Shown piece by piece: positions 23,342 through 35,784 of a stretch of 64,000 nt of DNA (within the stretch, counting starts at the first letter, position 1; every line of letters begins with the position of its first letter). The position numbers and the translations under genes are program-made. Under the pieces are notes generated by a model, which made no database searches, was not told the origin of the DNA, and worked only from the letters and a program-made list of their open reading frames with translations. Source of the stretch: Xiphophorus maculatus (lineage: Eukaryota; Chordata; Actinopteri; Cyprinodontiformes; Poeciliidae). The stretch spans positions 24,764,288 through 24,828,287 of the forward strand of contig NC_036450.1 of the NCBI RefSeq assembly GCF_002775205.1. The letters are read 5' to 3'.

Positions 23342-23688
23342 CAGTGGCGCAAAAAGTGGGTATGCAGTGCATGCAACGCATAGGGGCGCTGCACTAGAGG
23401 GGGCGCAAAAACGATGTTTGTGTATGAAATGATCAATAACAGGAACAGCACTGATTAGGCGGTCCTTCCCTCCCATACAGGCAGCTTGGGCAGCGTCTCT
23501 TCTAGAACAAGCTGAGGCGCGTTTTTTCTTTCTTTTAAATTTGAATTGTATTAAAGCCTCGACAACAGGGAGCTAAAGATGGGCGGCAGAAAAAACTCCG
23601 GGGCACAAAACAGAAAACAGAAGAGGGGGAAAGATAAAGATGTTAGAGAGACAAAGAAAAGCTTTTCAAAGTGGTTGAAAGACAGAAG
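23342..23688 (+). pseudogene. 5' end of a hAT-type transposon with transposase exon 1
   Basis: It starts CAGTGGCGCAAAAAGTGGG, a hAT-like terminal sequence, and leads to an ATG at 23579. The frame 23579-23688 begins MGGRKNSGAQNRKQ and continues with Lys-rich sequence to KKSFSKWLKDRR. This resembles the start of hAT/ZMYM-like transposases, which have a (S/G)GAQ-RK motif. It ends at a perfect donor, AG|GTAAGT. No DNA-binding or catalytic exons were recognised downstream, so the element is truncated. Domestication is not supported. Confidence 0.5.
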
Positions 23689-23899
23689 GTAAGTAACGTT
23701 ACTGTATCAACCAGAGAGTTGTAAATATTCAGGTTAGCTTAAGCTAGGCTAAAATAACAGGTGGTTTTTTTGTCTCCGCCCCTTATTGAACCAATAAGGA
23801 CGCGATTTATTCCGTATTGCTATAAATGTCTGATAGACACACCTATCTACGGTGGCCCTGAGGTGCCTATCACACACCTCAACAATAAGTGTAATAATA

Positions 23900-24130
23900 A
23901 CGACCACAAAAATAAAACACGGGAAATATTAAGGTCAGCTAGATTGTCGTTTAGGGTAAATAGGACCCCACTAAACCACACGAACTGACGCTGTTGTCAC
24001 GGTTGCTTAGAGACGGTTGCTACGCAGCCGCGGTGAGCTGCTATCAACCCGCGTCTTTTTAAAATGTCCACCCGATAAAACACCGTCCTTAGAAATTAAA
24101 CCTCTGGCAAAAATACAGACGGTGGTGGGA
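23900..24130. repeat. Diverged interspersed repeat, copy B
   Basis: It shares ordered blocks with 830-1130 (see that entry), including GGGAAATATTAAGG / AAGAAATATTAAGG at the left and AAATGTCCAC at the right. It directly follows the hAT-like 5' end and may be part of the same element. Confidence 0.5.
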
Positions 24131-25109
24131 AGAAACAGGCTAAACAACCACAGTGAAGTTTAACAGGGGCTTTAAAAATTCAGTGGGTTGTTTGATATCA
24201 GACAGAATGGATCAGGAACCGCAGACCCGGCAGAACCTAAAGAACCTACAGAACCAGAACATCAGTCTCTTCATCCCTCAGTCATTTCCTGAGACCGAAA
24301 AATAATATGAATGGCAATTTAAAGAACAAATCATACAAATAGATTAAAGTAAATAAACAAATATTGTGAAGAAAACATTAAAAACGTTTGTTAGGATTGT
24401 GTAGGAAAAATGTTGATATCTTTTATAAGTGGTCAATATTATTTCAGCATTTTATTAATGTGGGTTGCCAGTTTGGATCAGGTTTCCTATCAAGCTATAA
24501 GAATGATAGAAAACATGCTAACAAAAATGCTAACATGTTCACATACACCTCAGAAAGTATGTATTTGCGCCCCTGACCAGAAGAATCAACAATGGGATTT
24601 AGAAAACTACCTCAATACTTGACGTTGGCATCTGATTAACAACGTCCGAGTTGGCGCGTGATTAAAAGGTTATTCCACTACATTTATTTATTCTGGACAA
24701 AGTTTAATACGCTCTAAAATCTAAAACACTTGGTCAAGCCTGAAATTTTATTTTTCTAAACTGTAATTTTATTATTATTACGGACTAAATATTTAATTTC
24801 TAGGCAAGTTAAATCTAGCGGCAGGTCTATCACATAGACTCCTCAGACATAGACAGGCTTATAATATATAAATAAAATATCGCAGAAAATACATATGGAT
24901 TTGTAAAATCTTTATCTGCCAACGAAAAATACTGATTTTAAGGCGTTTTATGACCAAAGCCCTTTGCGGCAATGAAGTGATGGTATACACCTCAAGTCAA
25001 GTTGAATTATTATGTTATAACAATTAAATTATGTTGTTTAAATGTTGCACATTTCAGCAGTTCAAAGTGCTTTTCATGAAACATAAAACAAGTAACCAAT
25101 TAGGAAAAA
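24131..25109. other. Intergenic AT-rich DNA
   Basis: No exon or identified element. A short piece near 25058 (CAGTTCAAAGTGCTTTTCATG) resembles the repeat at 53454. Confidence 0.4.
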
Positions 25110-25340
25110 GGTGAGCATTTATCGTTTATCATTTATTGTGATGAATTTCTTATCATGTTAAGAAATTTGATTCGTCATTGCTGCGATAAATTCAATTTAA
25201 TGCTTAACCACTCAAAACTGTCTGCGTTGTCGATATTGTTCGCTTTATTATTTTCTACACTGTTTGAGTATCAATAAATATCAATACATTTGAAAATATG
25301 ATTAAATGCAGTTACTGTGCATTTAATCACAGTAACTTTT
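25110..25340. mobile_element. Fragment of the CGATAAA hAT-like family
   Basis: TTTATCGTTTATCATTTATTG and TGCTGCGATAAATTCAATTT resemble the termini of the family at 58125-59400. The boundaries are unclear. Confidence 0.35.
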
Positions 25341-25371
25341 AGTGTATTTTAGTGTGTGTATCGCTAAAAGT

Positions 25372-25404
25372 GACTTTTGTATCACTTTAAGTGATACAAA
25401 AGTC
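25372..25404. repeat. Perfect 16-bp palindrome, 1-base centre
   Basis: GACTTTTGTATCACTT (25372-25387), one T, then AAGTGATACAAAAGTC (25389-25404). It could extrude as a cruciform. No gene context was found. Confidence 0.9.
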
Positions 25405-26269
25405 AAAGAACACACTCTGAACAGCAGTAATTATAATTTTATTATTAACAGACTTGATTTCCCTCGGATTAGAGGCGGAAGAAGTATTTCATCTGTTGCC
25501 TATAGAGGGCGCTGTAGAGTGTCTTTGATCTTTGGGTGACGGTGAACATGGAAGGAAAAAGTCAGCCCATAATTAGGTTGATGTGAAAATGTTACAGGTG
25601 AGCTGTGAGTTATCAATATAAGTTTTACCTTGACAACAATAAGTGGTTAAACAATTAGATCTGAATTCCAATAATTTGTACATTTATATTGGTAAGTATG
25701 TTGTCGAATGGACTGCCTACAAATTACAGCGAGTAGCACAATTAAGACTGAATTTGAATAATATAAATATAAGCAAAATTTCCACCTTAGGAAAAAGTTC
25801 ACTCACACTTAAAAATATACAAATGTTCAAAATTATATTTACACAAATAAAGCAACAGCTACTGTGATAGTATACTATTAAAAATGAATGTATTTATTAA
25901 GGACTGTGCTGAATAACTAATCACATCTTATCAGTTAGCAAGACGTGCAGCATGGTTTGTATTTTTGATCATATAGGGCAATTTCTACCTTGACTTGCCG
26001 GGTGTGAAATAATGTTTGCCTTCTCCCTAATTTCCTACTTTGTGCATGTTTGTCACACTTTGGTGTTTCAGAACGTCAAACCAGTTTAAATAAATCAGTC
26101 AAAGACAACTCAGGTAAACACAAAATGAAGTTTTTAAATTCATTCAAGAAGTCACAGTAGACCCCACTGCAACATCTGAAGAGCTGAAGGACCCACTTGT
26201 CTGTCAAGTAAAGGGAGTTTGGCCTCCCTCCTTTGGGAAGTCCAGATTTAAAGAGTACTTTGTTGACAG

Positions 26270-26830
26270 AACATTAAGGCTCTTCTCAATTTTTTAACAA
26301 CACATCATGATGGTCCTCAAGACTTCTGGGAAAACATTCTGTGGACTGACGAGACCAAAGCCGAACTCTTCGTAAGGTGTGTGTCGCGTTACATCTGGTG
26401 TGGAAAGTAACACCACATTTCAGAAAAAAGAACAGTAAAACATGGCGGTGGTGGTGTGATGGTCCGGGGCCGTTTTCAGGACCTCAAAGAGTTGCTGTGA
26501 AAAATGGAACCTTGAATTCTGCCGTCAACCAAATCATCTTGACGGAGAACTGCTGTGGAATAACCTTAAAAAGGCTGGAAAGCCCTCCAGTGTGTCTGAA
26601 TCGGAACAATCCTGCAAAGACGATTGAGTGGCTAATATTTCTCCACAGCTGGAAAACACTTATAAGCCTTGACTGGAGTTTGTTGCTGCTAAAAGTGGTT
26701 CAACCAGTTAGTAGGTTTAGGGGGCAATCACTTTCTCACACAGAGCCATAGAGGTTTGGATTCTTTTTCTCTCTTCATAAACACCATTTAAAGCTGCAGT
26801 TTGTGCAGATCTCAGATGAACCGCCTGAGC
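26270..26830 (+). pseudogene. Broken Tc1-like transposase
   Basis: The DNA reads in order through the second half of a fish Tc1-like transposase: LWTDETKAELF (the second-aspartate region), RYIW, KHGGGGVMV, then after a deletion a LKKA..PPVCLN-like piece, and finally the 3' end GGCAATCACTTTCTCACACA. Frameshifts and internal loss make it inactive. Confidence 0.7.
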
Positions 26831-29800
26831 AAGACCCAACTTGTCCTCTGATCATTATGTAGTAGAAAACAGCAGCTGAGAACTTAGCTAAGCTCAGTGT
26901 CTCACCACATAAATATTTAGGTTGCATAGCAAGACAGAATTTGAATTATTCTCTTCGTGTGTTGTGTATTCTTTTTGAAGCCAGGAGTCGCCTCCTACTG
27001 GCCATTGCAGAAAATGCAGGAACTTTAACATTAGCCTTCAACATCCAGGCCTTTTACAACCCATCCCCAGTTTCTGTGTCTCATTCAGGACACAAGATGA
27101 TGTAAAGAGATGATTGAGGCAAAGAGAGCCAACAAAAACAATTCCACTTGATTCCATTTGATTTATTATTCTGCAACAGAAAAGCTGTTTTGCAATTACC
27201 AGACACCTCACTTTACACAAGGTGGAAGAATGATCTTCTTAGCCAACCTAACATGCTCAGGTTGCACATCATGCCACAACAATCTTACTTAAATTTTTTT
27301 ATTTAAAATCCTCCTGTGGTCTTAAGGCGGTGTTGCACTTTAACAAGGTTTTTTTTCGTGTGCATGTGGTTCCGGGAACTGACGGTCTGATGGGACAACC
27401 CCCTGCTTCCCAGCTGTCCCACCGCAAGATTTGCTGCAAGTCTTTTGAGTGTCGTGCCAAGACCGCACGAGGGTTAAACACGTTAAAGCTGCACCGATTT
27501 AACATTTTGAATGGTCCTTTAAATAGAAATTAAATAGTTTTTCATTAATTTGTTCATTAAATTTATATAAAAATAAAAATTAAAAAAAACAACAGGATGC
27601 ATCTAAAGGCACCACGTAGTTACTTTAATTAGAGAACCGCACATTATCATCACAGTTACATTTTCATTTAAACATTTTTATTTTTTTTAAAACTATAGAT
27701 GCTTAAAATGTTAAAAAGAACAGAAATATAGATAAGCAAGATATTTTTAAGTGGAAAAGAACAAAACTTTTATTATTTTTATTCTCTGAAATGGTAGAAC
27801 GGCATTAGACATCAAATGTTCAAGATACATATATATATTTCACATTAAAAGACAGAGCTGCATTAAGAAAAGGAACAGTGTAGCAGTAAAAACAGTCCTC
27901 CCAGAAGTTAAAAGTTTTGTGCCACAGTCATTTAAAGCAGCACATTTTTAAACAGACAACACAAACTGCCACAGAAATGAAGAGGAGGTAAACTGACAGG
28001 AATAAAGCAAATGTTGTTTTTAAAGATCTCCCAGTGATTGAGCACAAACATTTTCACCTGATAGTGCGTTTCCTGAAGTTCTACGGTTTGGCTACATTTA
28101 CAATCAGTCCTACAGTGTTAATTGGGTAAATATACAGTATGTGTATTATATAATTGCATATTCAGACCACTTTTAAACAAAGAGTTTGTGGTTTTTCCTC
28201 ACATTTGTTCACACCCAAGGACACACACATGGTGCTTGGGCGGACTTTGAAACAAAGCAATTCTTCCTATCAGCACTATTTCAGATTATTATACCCTGAG
28301 AAAGGCTTTGCCTCAAAACAAGTCAGACTTCACAGCTGCAAATTAAAAAACAAAACACAACACATTTCAATTAAATGGTTTCTATGTATGGAGAGCAACT
28401 TTTCAATAATTGTTATAGATTACTTTTAATATTCCTTATTTTTTTTGTTTATTACCATTAGAATTGAACTTCAGCATGGACTACAGGAAGGTAGTCCGTC
28501 CTGCAATAAACTTACTACAATGAAGTTTATTGTGAATTTGGAAACATTGGTGGCCATTTTAGAAACCCTAAGACGAGGATCTACTTTCTCTACTGTCCAA
28601 ACTTTTTGCACCGGGGAACAAAATCACCAAGATAAAAGTACTCATTGGTTATTATTTTATTATGTTTGTAATAAAAACATTTTATAGTGAATTCTAGTTT
28701 TTACCTGTTTAGGTAATAAATCAAACCTGCAATATTTAAATGAAACATGGTGAAAAAGAAACTCTCGGCGGTCTGAAATGGAGACGTTTGTCTTCGTAAA
28801 ACAACGACGTACGGTTCACAAACATTTTGGGTTGAATGTTTTCTACTTTGTTGGTCTAAAAAATATTGTAGTGTATTCAGAGCAAAAATACAAAAGCTTG
28901 CAGTATTTAGTCAGGCTTAATGTAAAGGTATCTTCTCACTGGTACTTATCATCATGTTAAAATGTAAGCAATAAAAATGGCTGGCAAGAGATTTATTTAT
29001 TTTTACCTAATATTTTTGTTTTAAGAAGATATAAATTGGTCAAAATAAAATTAAAAAAAAGTGAAAAAATGAATGAAATTTACAGAAAGTGTATCTGCAT
29101 CAGCACTATATTATGCTGCAGGGACAAATTGAAGACGGCCGTTTAGTTATAATGGTAACCACAGTAAATGTGAGTATAAAAATAAAGTTTCCAGAACCAA
29201 CTCTATGATCATTTTAACTTTGTTTGAAAACAATTAGCAAAACCCTGATTTGCAGCAGTGTTGCGTCACTTGTCTTCCCAGCACAAATAAATCATGTTTA
29301 TTATGGGAAGTCAGAAAAAAAAGTAATTGGAAGCTTCTATATTTTCTCATATTGAACTTTGCTCATTTAAATCATTAAAAATAAAAATTTAAAAAGGGAA
29401 AATCAAGTCCCAATCTCTCCTAATCTGTAAGAAAGCACTTTGGAGTGCTACCAGACACGATATCGTTAAATCTAATTTAAACACACACACATGCGTGGTG
29501 TGTAATGTTATTTGGTGTCTGTGCGCTACACTGCAGTGAAATGTATCTGAATAACTCAATAAGTTGACTGTAGTGAAGAAAAGCTCTGAGAAGTGCTGAT
29601 GCAGCGATTTTGTTTACCGTTACATGTAGCCGCGGCGACCAGCTGCTTTGAGGAGATCGCCGATCACATGAAAACCAATCTGATCATCTTCAGAAATGAT
29701 GAAGCATGTTTGCCCCTTTCATTTCCCACTTGCAAGCTTTGAAAACGCTTCTGACAGACAACAGATTTTTTAAAAAAAAGCCTCAGTAGCTGTTAGCGCC

Positions 29801-29886
29801 TTTTTTCCGTTTTAATCGGCTTCGTTTGCCTCTTTAGTCCCATGTCCACCACTGGAGTCGCTCTGCCGCAGACAGCAGCTCTAGCT
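26831..29886. other. Intergenic and possible marveld2 3' UTR
   Basis: AT-rich, no coding exon. Minus-strand poly(A) hexamers (TTTATT on the plus strand) occur at several places, for example near 28990 and 29293. None can be chosen. The open frames near 27300-27530 match nothing recognised. Confidence 0.4.
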
Positions 29887-32336
29887 TTAGCTGAATCCGT
29901 CGTTCCACTCCATGACTTTGTCGTATTCCTGTATCCTCTGTTTGATGTGCGACAGTTTGCTCTTCAGATACTCGCAACGCTCCTTCTTTTCCAGGAAAGT
30001 CGGGTCCTGCAACAGAAACATGAATCACAGGGAGATTAAGCTCCACTTTCCTCCTGGTTTCTTCTTACAGAACATGAAACCTTGTTCTGTGTGAGGATGC
30101 GAATCTGATACATCTTCAACCTAACAGTTAAAATGCAGGCAGCAATCCATATTGTTCTGTTACTAATACGCTAGTAGCACCTGGACGTGATGTTGGGAAA
30201 AACTTTAATCACAATATGCTTTTGTGCTTCAGTCGATGCGATATAGCTCAGTGGCTTTAATGATCTCAGGTTTCAGCAAGTAAAGTTTAAAACAAGTGAG
30301 TTGACTATCAAACTTGAAATTTTCAAAAGATTAAAAAAATAAAAACTTCCATCGTAGCTCCCTCACTTTAAGCAAACTACCGGTACATATTCTGTGTGTG
30401 GGAATCTGAAGACTTCTTACAAGTTTATTTTGTTCACTTTTTTGAAGGAGCGGAAAAGTTAAAGCCGTTAAAAATGTAAGATTTCTTCTAAAGTGAGATC
30501 ATTTTACGGTCAAACATCACAGAGACTTGGAGTTACTTAGAGTCAGCTGTAAATCAAATATGAACAACATTAATCTATGTGCAATGGATCTACAAAATGG
30601 GAGTTTCCACTTGCTTCACTGCAGGTAAAGTTGTGATAACCATCCAAACGCCACAAAGGAAGAAAGACACTGAGCTCACATTTTTCTTCTTCTGATACTC
30701 CTGCAGAATCCTGTGGATGCGCTCCACCTCCTGCAAACACAGAGGAAGTATTTAGCTCAGGTGAGATGGTGACGGAGTGAAACTGTGTATGGAAATCAGA
30801 CGCAGTGAGACAGTATTCAACCAGCGGCCTGAATGGAGCCGATAAGGAATCTGAGGGTGGAGGGTGGGGTGGAGGGGGGAACAGGAAGAGGAAGTAGAAA
30901 CAGAGGAAGTGACGGGACGGAGTAATGAGGCGCATTTTGACAGCGTAGACAATGGAAGGAATTTTTCTGAACAAGCAGAGAGTCTCGTCTGCTCCCTGTT
31001 ACTAACATAAACACGAAGCAGTCAGAATGAAGCCGCTCTTTGGATTACAGTAGAGAACCACATTTAACATTATTTACTGCTTCAGTGTTGTGAAAACGTA
31101 TTTTGTCTCCTGAAAGACTTTTTGCTTTTCCTTTTTTTCTTTTTAATGACTCCCTACTTCATTATATGGAAAGCAGTTTCATTCAAAATTAGATAAATAA
31201 ATACATAAAATTCTGTTGATTAATTAATAAAATACTCAATTGAATAAATATGTCCCCAAGAAATAAAAACAAAATCTATTTATATACAAAAACAGTTTTT
31301 AATTATTTCAAGATTTATTTAATTGGTAATTATTTTCTAAGGGTGTTTACTTAGTGATGAATACTTAAAAAAATTATCCTGAAATAGAGAATAAGTAAGT
31401 AAAACAATTGTGACAAAATAATCTCCCTATTAAATATTACATATTTTGTATTATTCATTATTGTTACAACTGGCTCAAAGTCAAAAATTGGGGTCTTATT
31501 ATTATATTTTAAAAGGACAAAGAAAATAAATGAGCTAAAATGTATAAACAAAGAAAAATAAATCTAGAAAAATAGACAAAAATAATTATAATTTGCTTGA
31601 AGCACATCAGAATTTAGTTTTTATTTCTTGGAAATATTCATTTATTTGATGGAACACGTATCAATTATCCATCAATAACAGTTCTTCAGAACTTCTACAC
31701 GAGACAAAAATGAATGAACATGTAGATGTCACATGATCATTTAACTTATTATTGGTAAAAAGTCATTTTAACTCCTGCTCTTCAGCAGAATTGGAGGGTT
31801 TTCCAGTGTGAACGGCCTACTTAAAGTCACGCCACAGCTTAAGAAGCCATGTTGTGAGAACTGTCCTTTTTCATAAAAATAGAAAAAACAATAACCATAA
31901 GAGAGACCTGCAATATATGTGGGCCAGGAAAGCAACAAATAAAGGAACAACCTGCAGTAATAACAAGAAGTGTGGAAAGGTCAACATGCAGCAATTGTTT
32001 AGTACAACCTCTTTCTGCAGCCTCGCACAAATTAACATGATAATAAAAAACTTATATTTTATGAGTTCTGTAGTTTGTGCTGTTCTGGAAAACTTTAAAC
32101 AGTGAAGAATATAAAGTCTGAGGAATGTGTGCAGGTGTGTGTGTGTGTGTGTGAGACCAGTCACCATTTGGGTGCTGGGGTTCTGAGGCAGACTGCGCAT
32201 CATGGCGTCCATCTCATCAAACTTCTTCAGCGTGGCCTGAACGTCGGCGTGGAGCTCCTTGTACTCTGCGTACTGGTCGTTGAACACGGCTCGGTACTGG
32301 TCCCGCTCTTCATCAGACCGGATCACTGGGTACTTC
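29887..32336 (-). CDS. marveld2: marveld2 exons 5-7, occludin/ELL domain
   Basis: Exons 32336-32165 (172 nt), 30730-30680 (51 nt) and 30006-29887 (120 nt) encode the C-terminal coiled coil: [36 protein letters not shown] and [20 protein letters not shown]. The exon order and phases match those of ocln, including a 172-nt first ELL exon. Confidence 0.95.
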
Positions 32337-35300
32337 CTGCAGATCATCCAACATCAAGAACATTGAAAACATGACTGTTTTCATAATCTCTCTTTTTTTT
32401 TTTGTTTTTTTCAGAGAAAAATATGTGTTGTACATCAGTTTTAGCTTCATGCTATACCCGACTGTAGCGATTCAATTCTCAGGGTGTGGAGAAGTGTTGG
32501 GTCTCTATTTAACTGAACATTTCAGCTGTATTTAAAACGTATGCTGACCGTACGGTGGCCTGCAGCGCTCCTCATTAAATATCCAGGAGATCATTGAGCA
32601 GAACATTATGACCGTCTATGTCCCCTTTGGCTGCCATACAAACTCAACAACACCGCTATCCAGCATTAATATGTGAGCAACAGATCTTCTGAAAATGTTT
32701 GTCCAGAACAGTCCACTTTTAGTAAATTTAACTTAGGTCTAGGGAACTTGGTCAACACCTCAAACTTGTGCCCACCTCTTATTCCTGAACCCTTTTTCCA
32801 TTATAGGAGGCTGCACTGTGCCGCAGCCAACAGCTAATATCATTTCTGCCAAAGTGAATATACGCTTATGTAGGTGGTATACGTCAAAAGAACACCCATG
32901 TACAGTACAGACCAAAAGTTTGGACACACCTTCTAATTCAATGGGTTTTCTTTATTTTCATGACTATTTATAAGGCAAGAAATCCCACTTATTAACCTGA
33001 CAGGGCAGGTTGACCTATGAAGTGAAAACCATTTCAGGTGACGACCTCTTGAAGCTCATCAAGAAAATGCAGAGTGTGTGCAAAGCAGTAATCACAGCTA
33101 AAGGTTGATACTTTGAAGAAACTAGAATATAAGGGCTATTTTCAGTTGTTTTACACTTTTTTGTTTAGTGCATATTTCCACATGTGTTATTCATAGTTTT
33201 GATGCCTTCAGTGTGAAGCTACAATGTCAATAGTCATGAAAATAAAGGAAACTCATTGAATTAAAAGGTGTGTCCAAACTTTTGGTCCGTACTGTAGGTG
33301 GTAGAACCCAGCTCTTTACACTTCTGGTGCAAACTCCACTACTTCCCCTTTCTTTTGTATTTATGGCAGTACTTACGCAAGATAATCAGGCACAATGACC
33401 GGCTTCGGGATATGACCTGACGGTATGGCTCCCTGAATGACCTTTGGAGGAAATGGTTTGGGTGCAGCTTGGATGGGAACAACCGAGGAGCCTTGGACCT
33501 GCTCTGGGAATCTGGGGGCCGGAGCAGAATCGTGAACCGCCTGAGCAGAGAAGAGCAGCAAAATAAATGGGATTACAACGATCAAATGCACATCAATTGA
33601 GTGTGTGTGTTTTTTACAGTACAAATGAAGGTGTTGGCTTCTAACAGCATACTTACAAGTGACTGCACAACATGCATCTCAGAAGGCACCATCTAAATGC
33701 ACAAGCAGAGAAGAAAGGTTGTTTTTCTTGCAACAAAGGAAGTTTAACACTTCAAAACTCAACATTTTGCATAGAATCACTGCAGTATCTAAAGCTACAC
33801 AATATAACATAATATAATTTTCAGTACATATACTACAGCTATTAGCTTTGACTAGGCCATTGTAACACAAGGATATGCATTGATCCAACTGACCCGTATA
33901 TTTATGGTGACTGTTCAGCTAAATGTTGGATCTCTGCCACAGTCTCAGGTCATATGCAGACTCTAATGTTTTCTTCCTGGACTGCCTCATATTTAACTCC
34001 ATCACATTTTCAGGGACTAAACTACCGACGGCTCATTAGGGCCGTGGTAGGAATAAAGCAAAAGAAAATGAAAAAAAGCTTTGAGATTAATCTGAAATTT
34101 CTAGAAAAAAAAACAAAGGACACTTCGGAGTGTGACAAGTTAAAAAAAACTTACATTTTCAGATTAATCTCAGAAATTTTCTAGGCCATTTTCTGAGTTT
34201 CAAAAGCAAACTTAGACTTTTGAAACTCAGAAATTTCTCTTTTTTGTTGCTTGTTTATAGAAATTTTCTCTGACTAATCTAAAAAATTCAGTTATTTTCC
34301 TTGTTTTTTTTCTAGAAAGCTGCTGTATTTTGGGCAGAAATGTAATCCTTTTTATTTCTACCTACAATGGCCCCAACACACTGCTGTACTAATTGCCCCT
34401 TTTAAATTTTAACTTGGAGCAATAAAAATGGCAATAAAATAAAAGCAACATTGTCCTGACATTTACCAGCAGGTATAAACTTATATATTTATCTGCAATG
34501 CCGCAACATACTGTTGTTGGCGTTATTAACGTTATTAATATTGTTTACAACTATCTATTTAAAAACATCTGGTTTGAATGGTCTGCATCAGGGCTGCTCA
34601 ATACGTCGATCGCGGGAAGGTTTTGAGTCGATCTCGGCAGTAAGGTGACAAACTGAACGCCGCCAGGACGCTGAGAGCAGAACTTCCTCTTCTGACAGGC
34701 TTATCAAAATATTCACTAAGATCCTAAACGTTTGCAGCTTCATTAAATAATAATGAAAAAAATTCAACCAAACGTGTTAAAATTAATATTCTCAGTAATT
34801 ATTGTTTCGACAAGATGTTGCGCAATTCAGTGCGTTTCAGTTCCATTAACAAAAATAAAAGGCGACTCAAAGAGCGACTGACCAGCAGAGCAGGAGTTTA
34901 AATCAGCTGATCAAACACCGCTGTGTTCAGGGGAGGCTGATTAATAATCGAGAAATAAATATCAAGCCTGGAAACCTGATATCGTAACGGACTGAATGTT
35001 ATGTTTTTAACGTAATCTTTGCACGGCTTGCAGGGCGCGGGCGGTTGCTACGGCAACGGGTGTGCTTACACGACATAGAATAAGAGAAAGTATAAAGGTA
35101 GGAGTGGTTATCTTACCTCTGTTTACCTTTGCTATGGCGCGTTACAACCGCTGTAGTTTCTAAACATTCAATAAACGACAGACTTAGACTAATTACCTCG
35201 TTCGTTTGTGAGTATACGTCATTCACAACAAACATCAAATAGAACAAATATATTTCATTACATTTTAACAAACAAATGGCTTCTACCGCGATAATTATGT

Positions 35301-35744
35301 GAAATTAAATTAATTATATCCCAACTTTAGAAGATTTGCCTTTACCTTTACAAAGCTCAAAAAGTTTGGGCACCCCTGGTCTACATTTTATATAAAAATG
35401 CAAATAAAGTAAAAAAATAAATAAATCCTGTTTTATAGAAGTGTGTTCAGTCTGAGGTTTAAACTCCAACATGTTTGCTTTTTAGAGAAATAACAGTTTT
35501 CATCCATCATAAGATTTCGGGAATCCCAGGAGGCTTCAGACAATGTTTTAGTTTCCTTATCTGTTACACAGACCACACCTACTCACTCGCCTACTCTGGT
35601 GTGTGTGTGTGTGTGTGTGTGTGTACATTCCGTAATTAGATCTGTCCTAACATCTCTGCAGATGTTGTTGAAATGAACTTCCACTCCTAACAGGAACAAG
35701 TCAGTGAGTTCCAGGAATCCCAGGACCTAGCCTAGCTACAGGAA

Positions 35745-35784
<40 letters not shown>

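Noticed and set aside
27299-27533. Short frames on both strands near 27.3 kb
   Set aside because: No recognisable protein, no splice partners, and located in a likely 3' UTR or intergenic zone.
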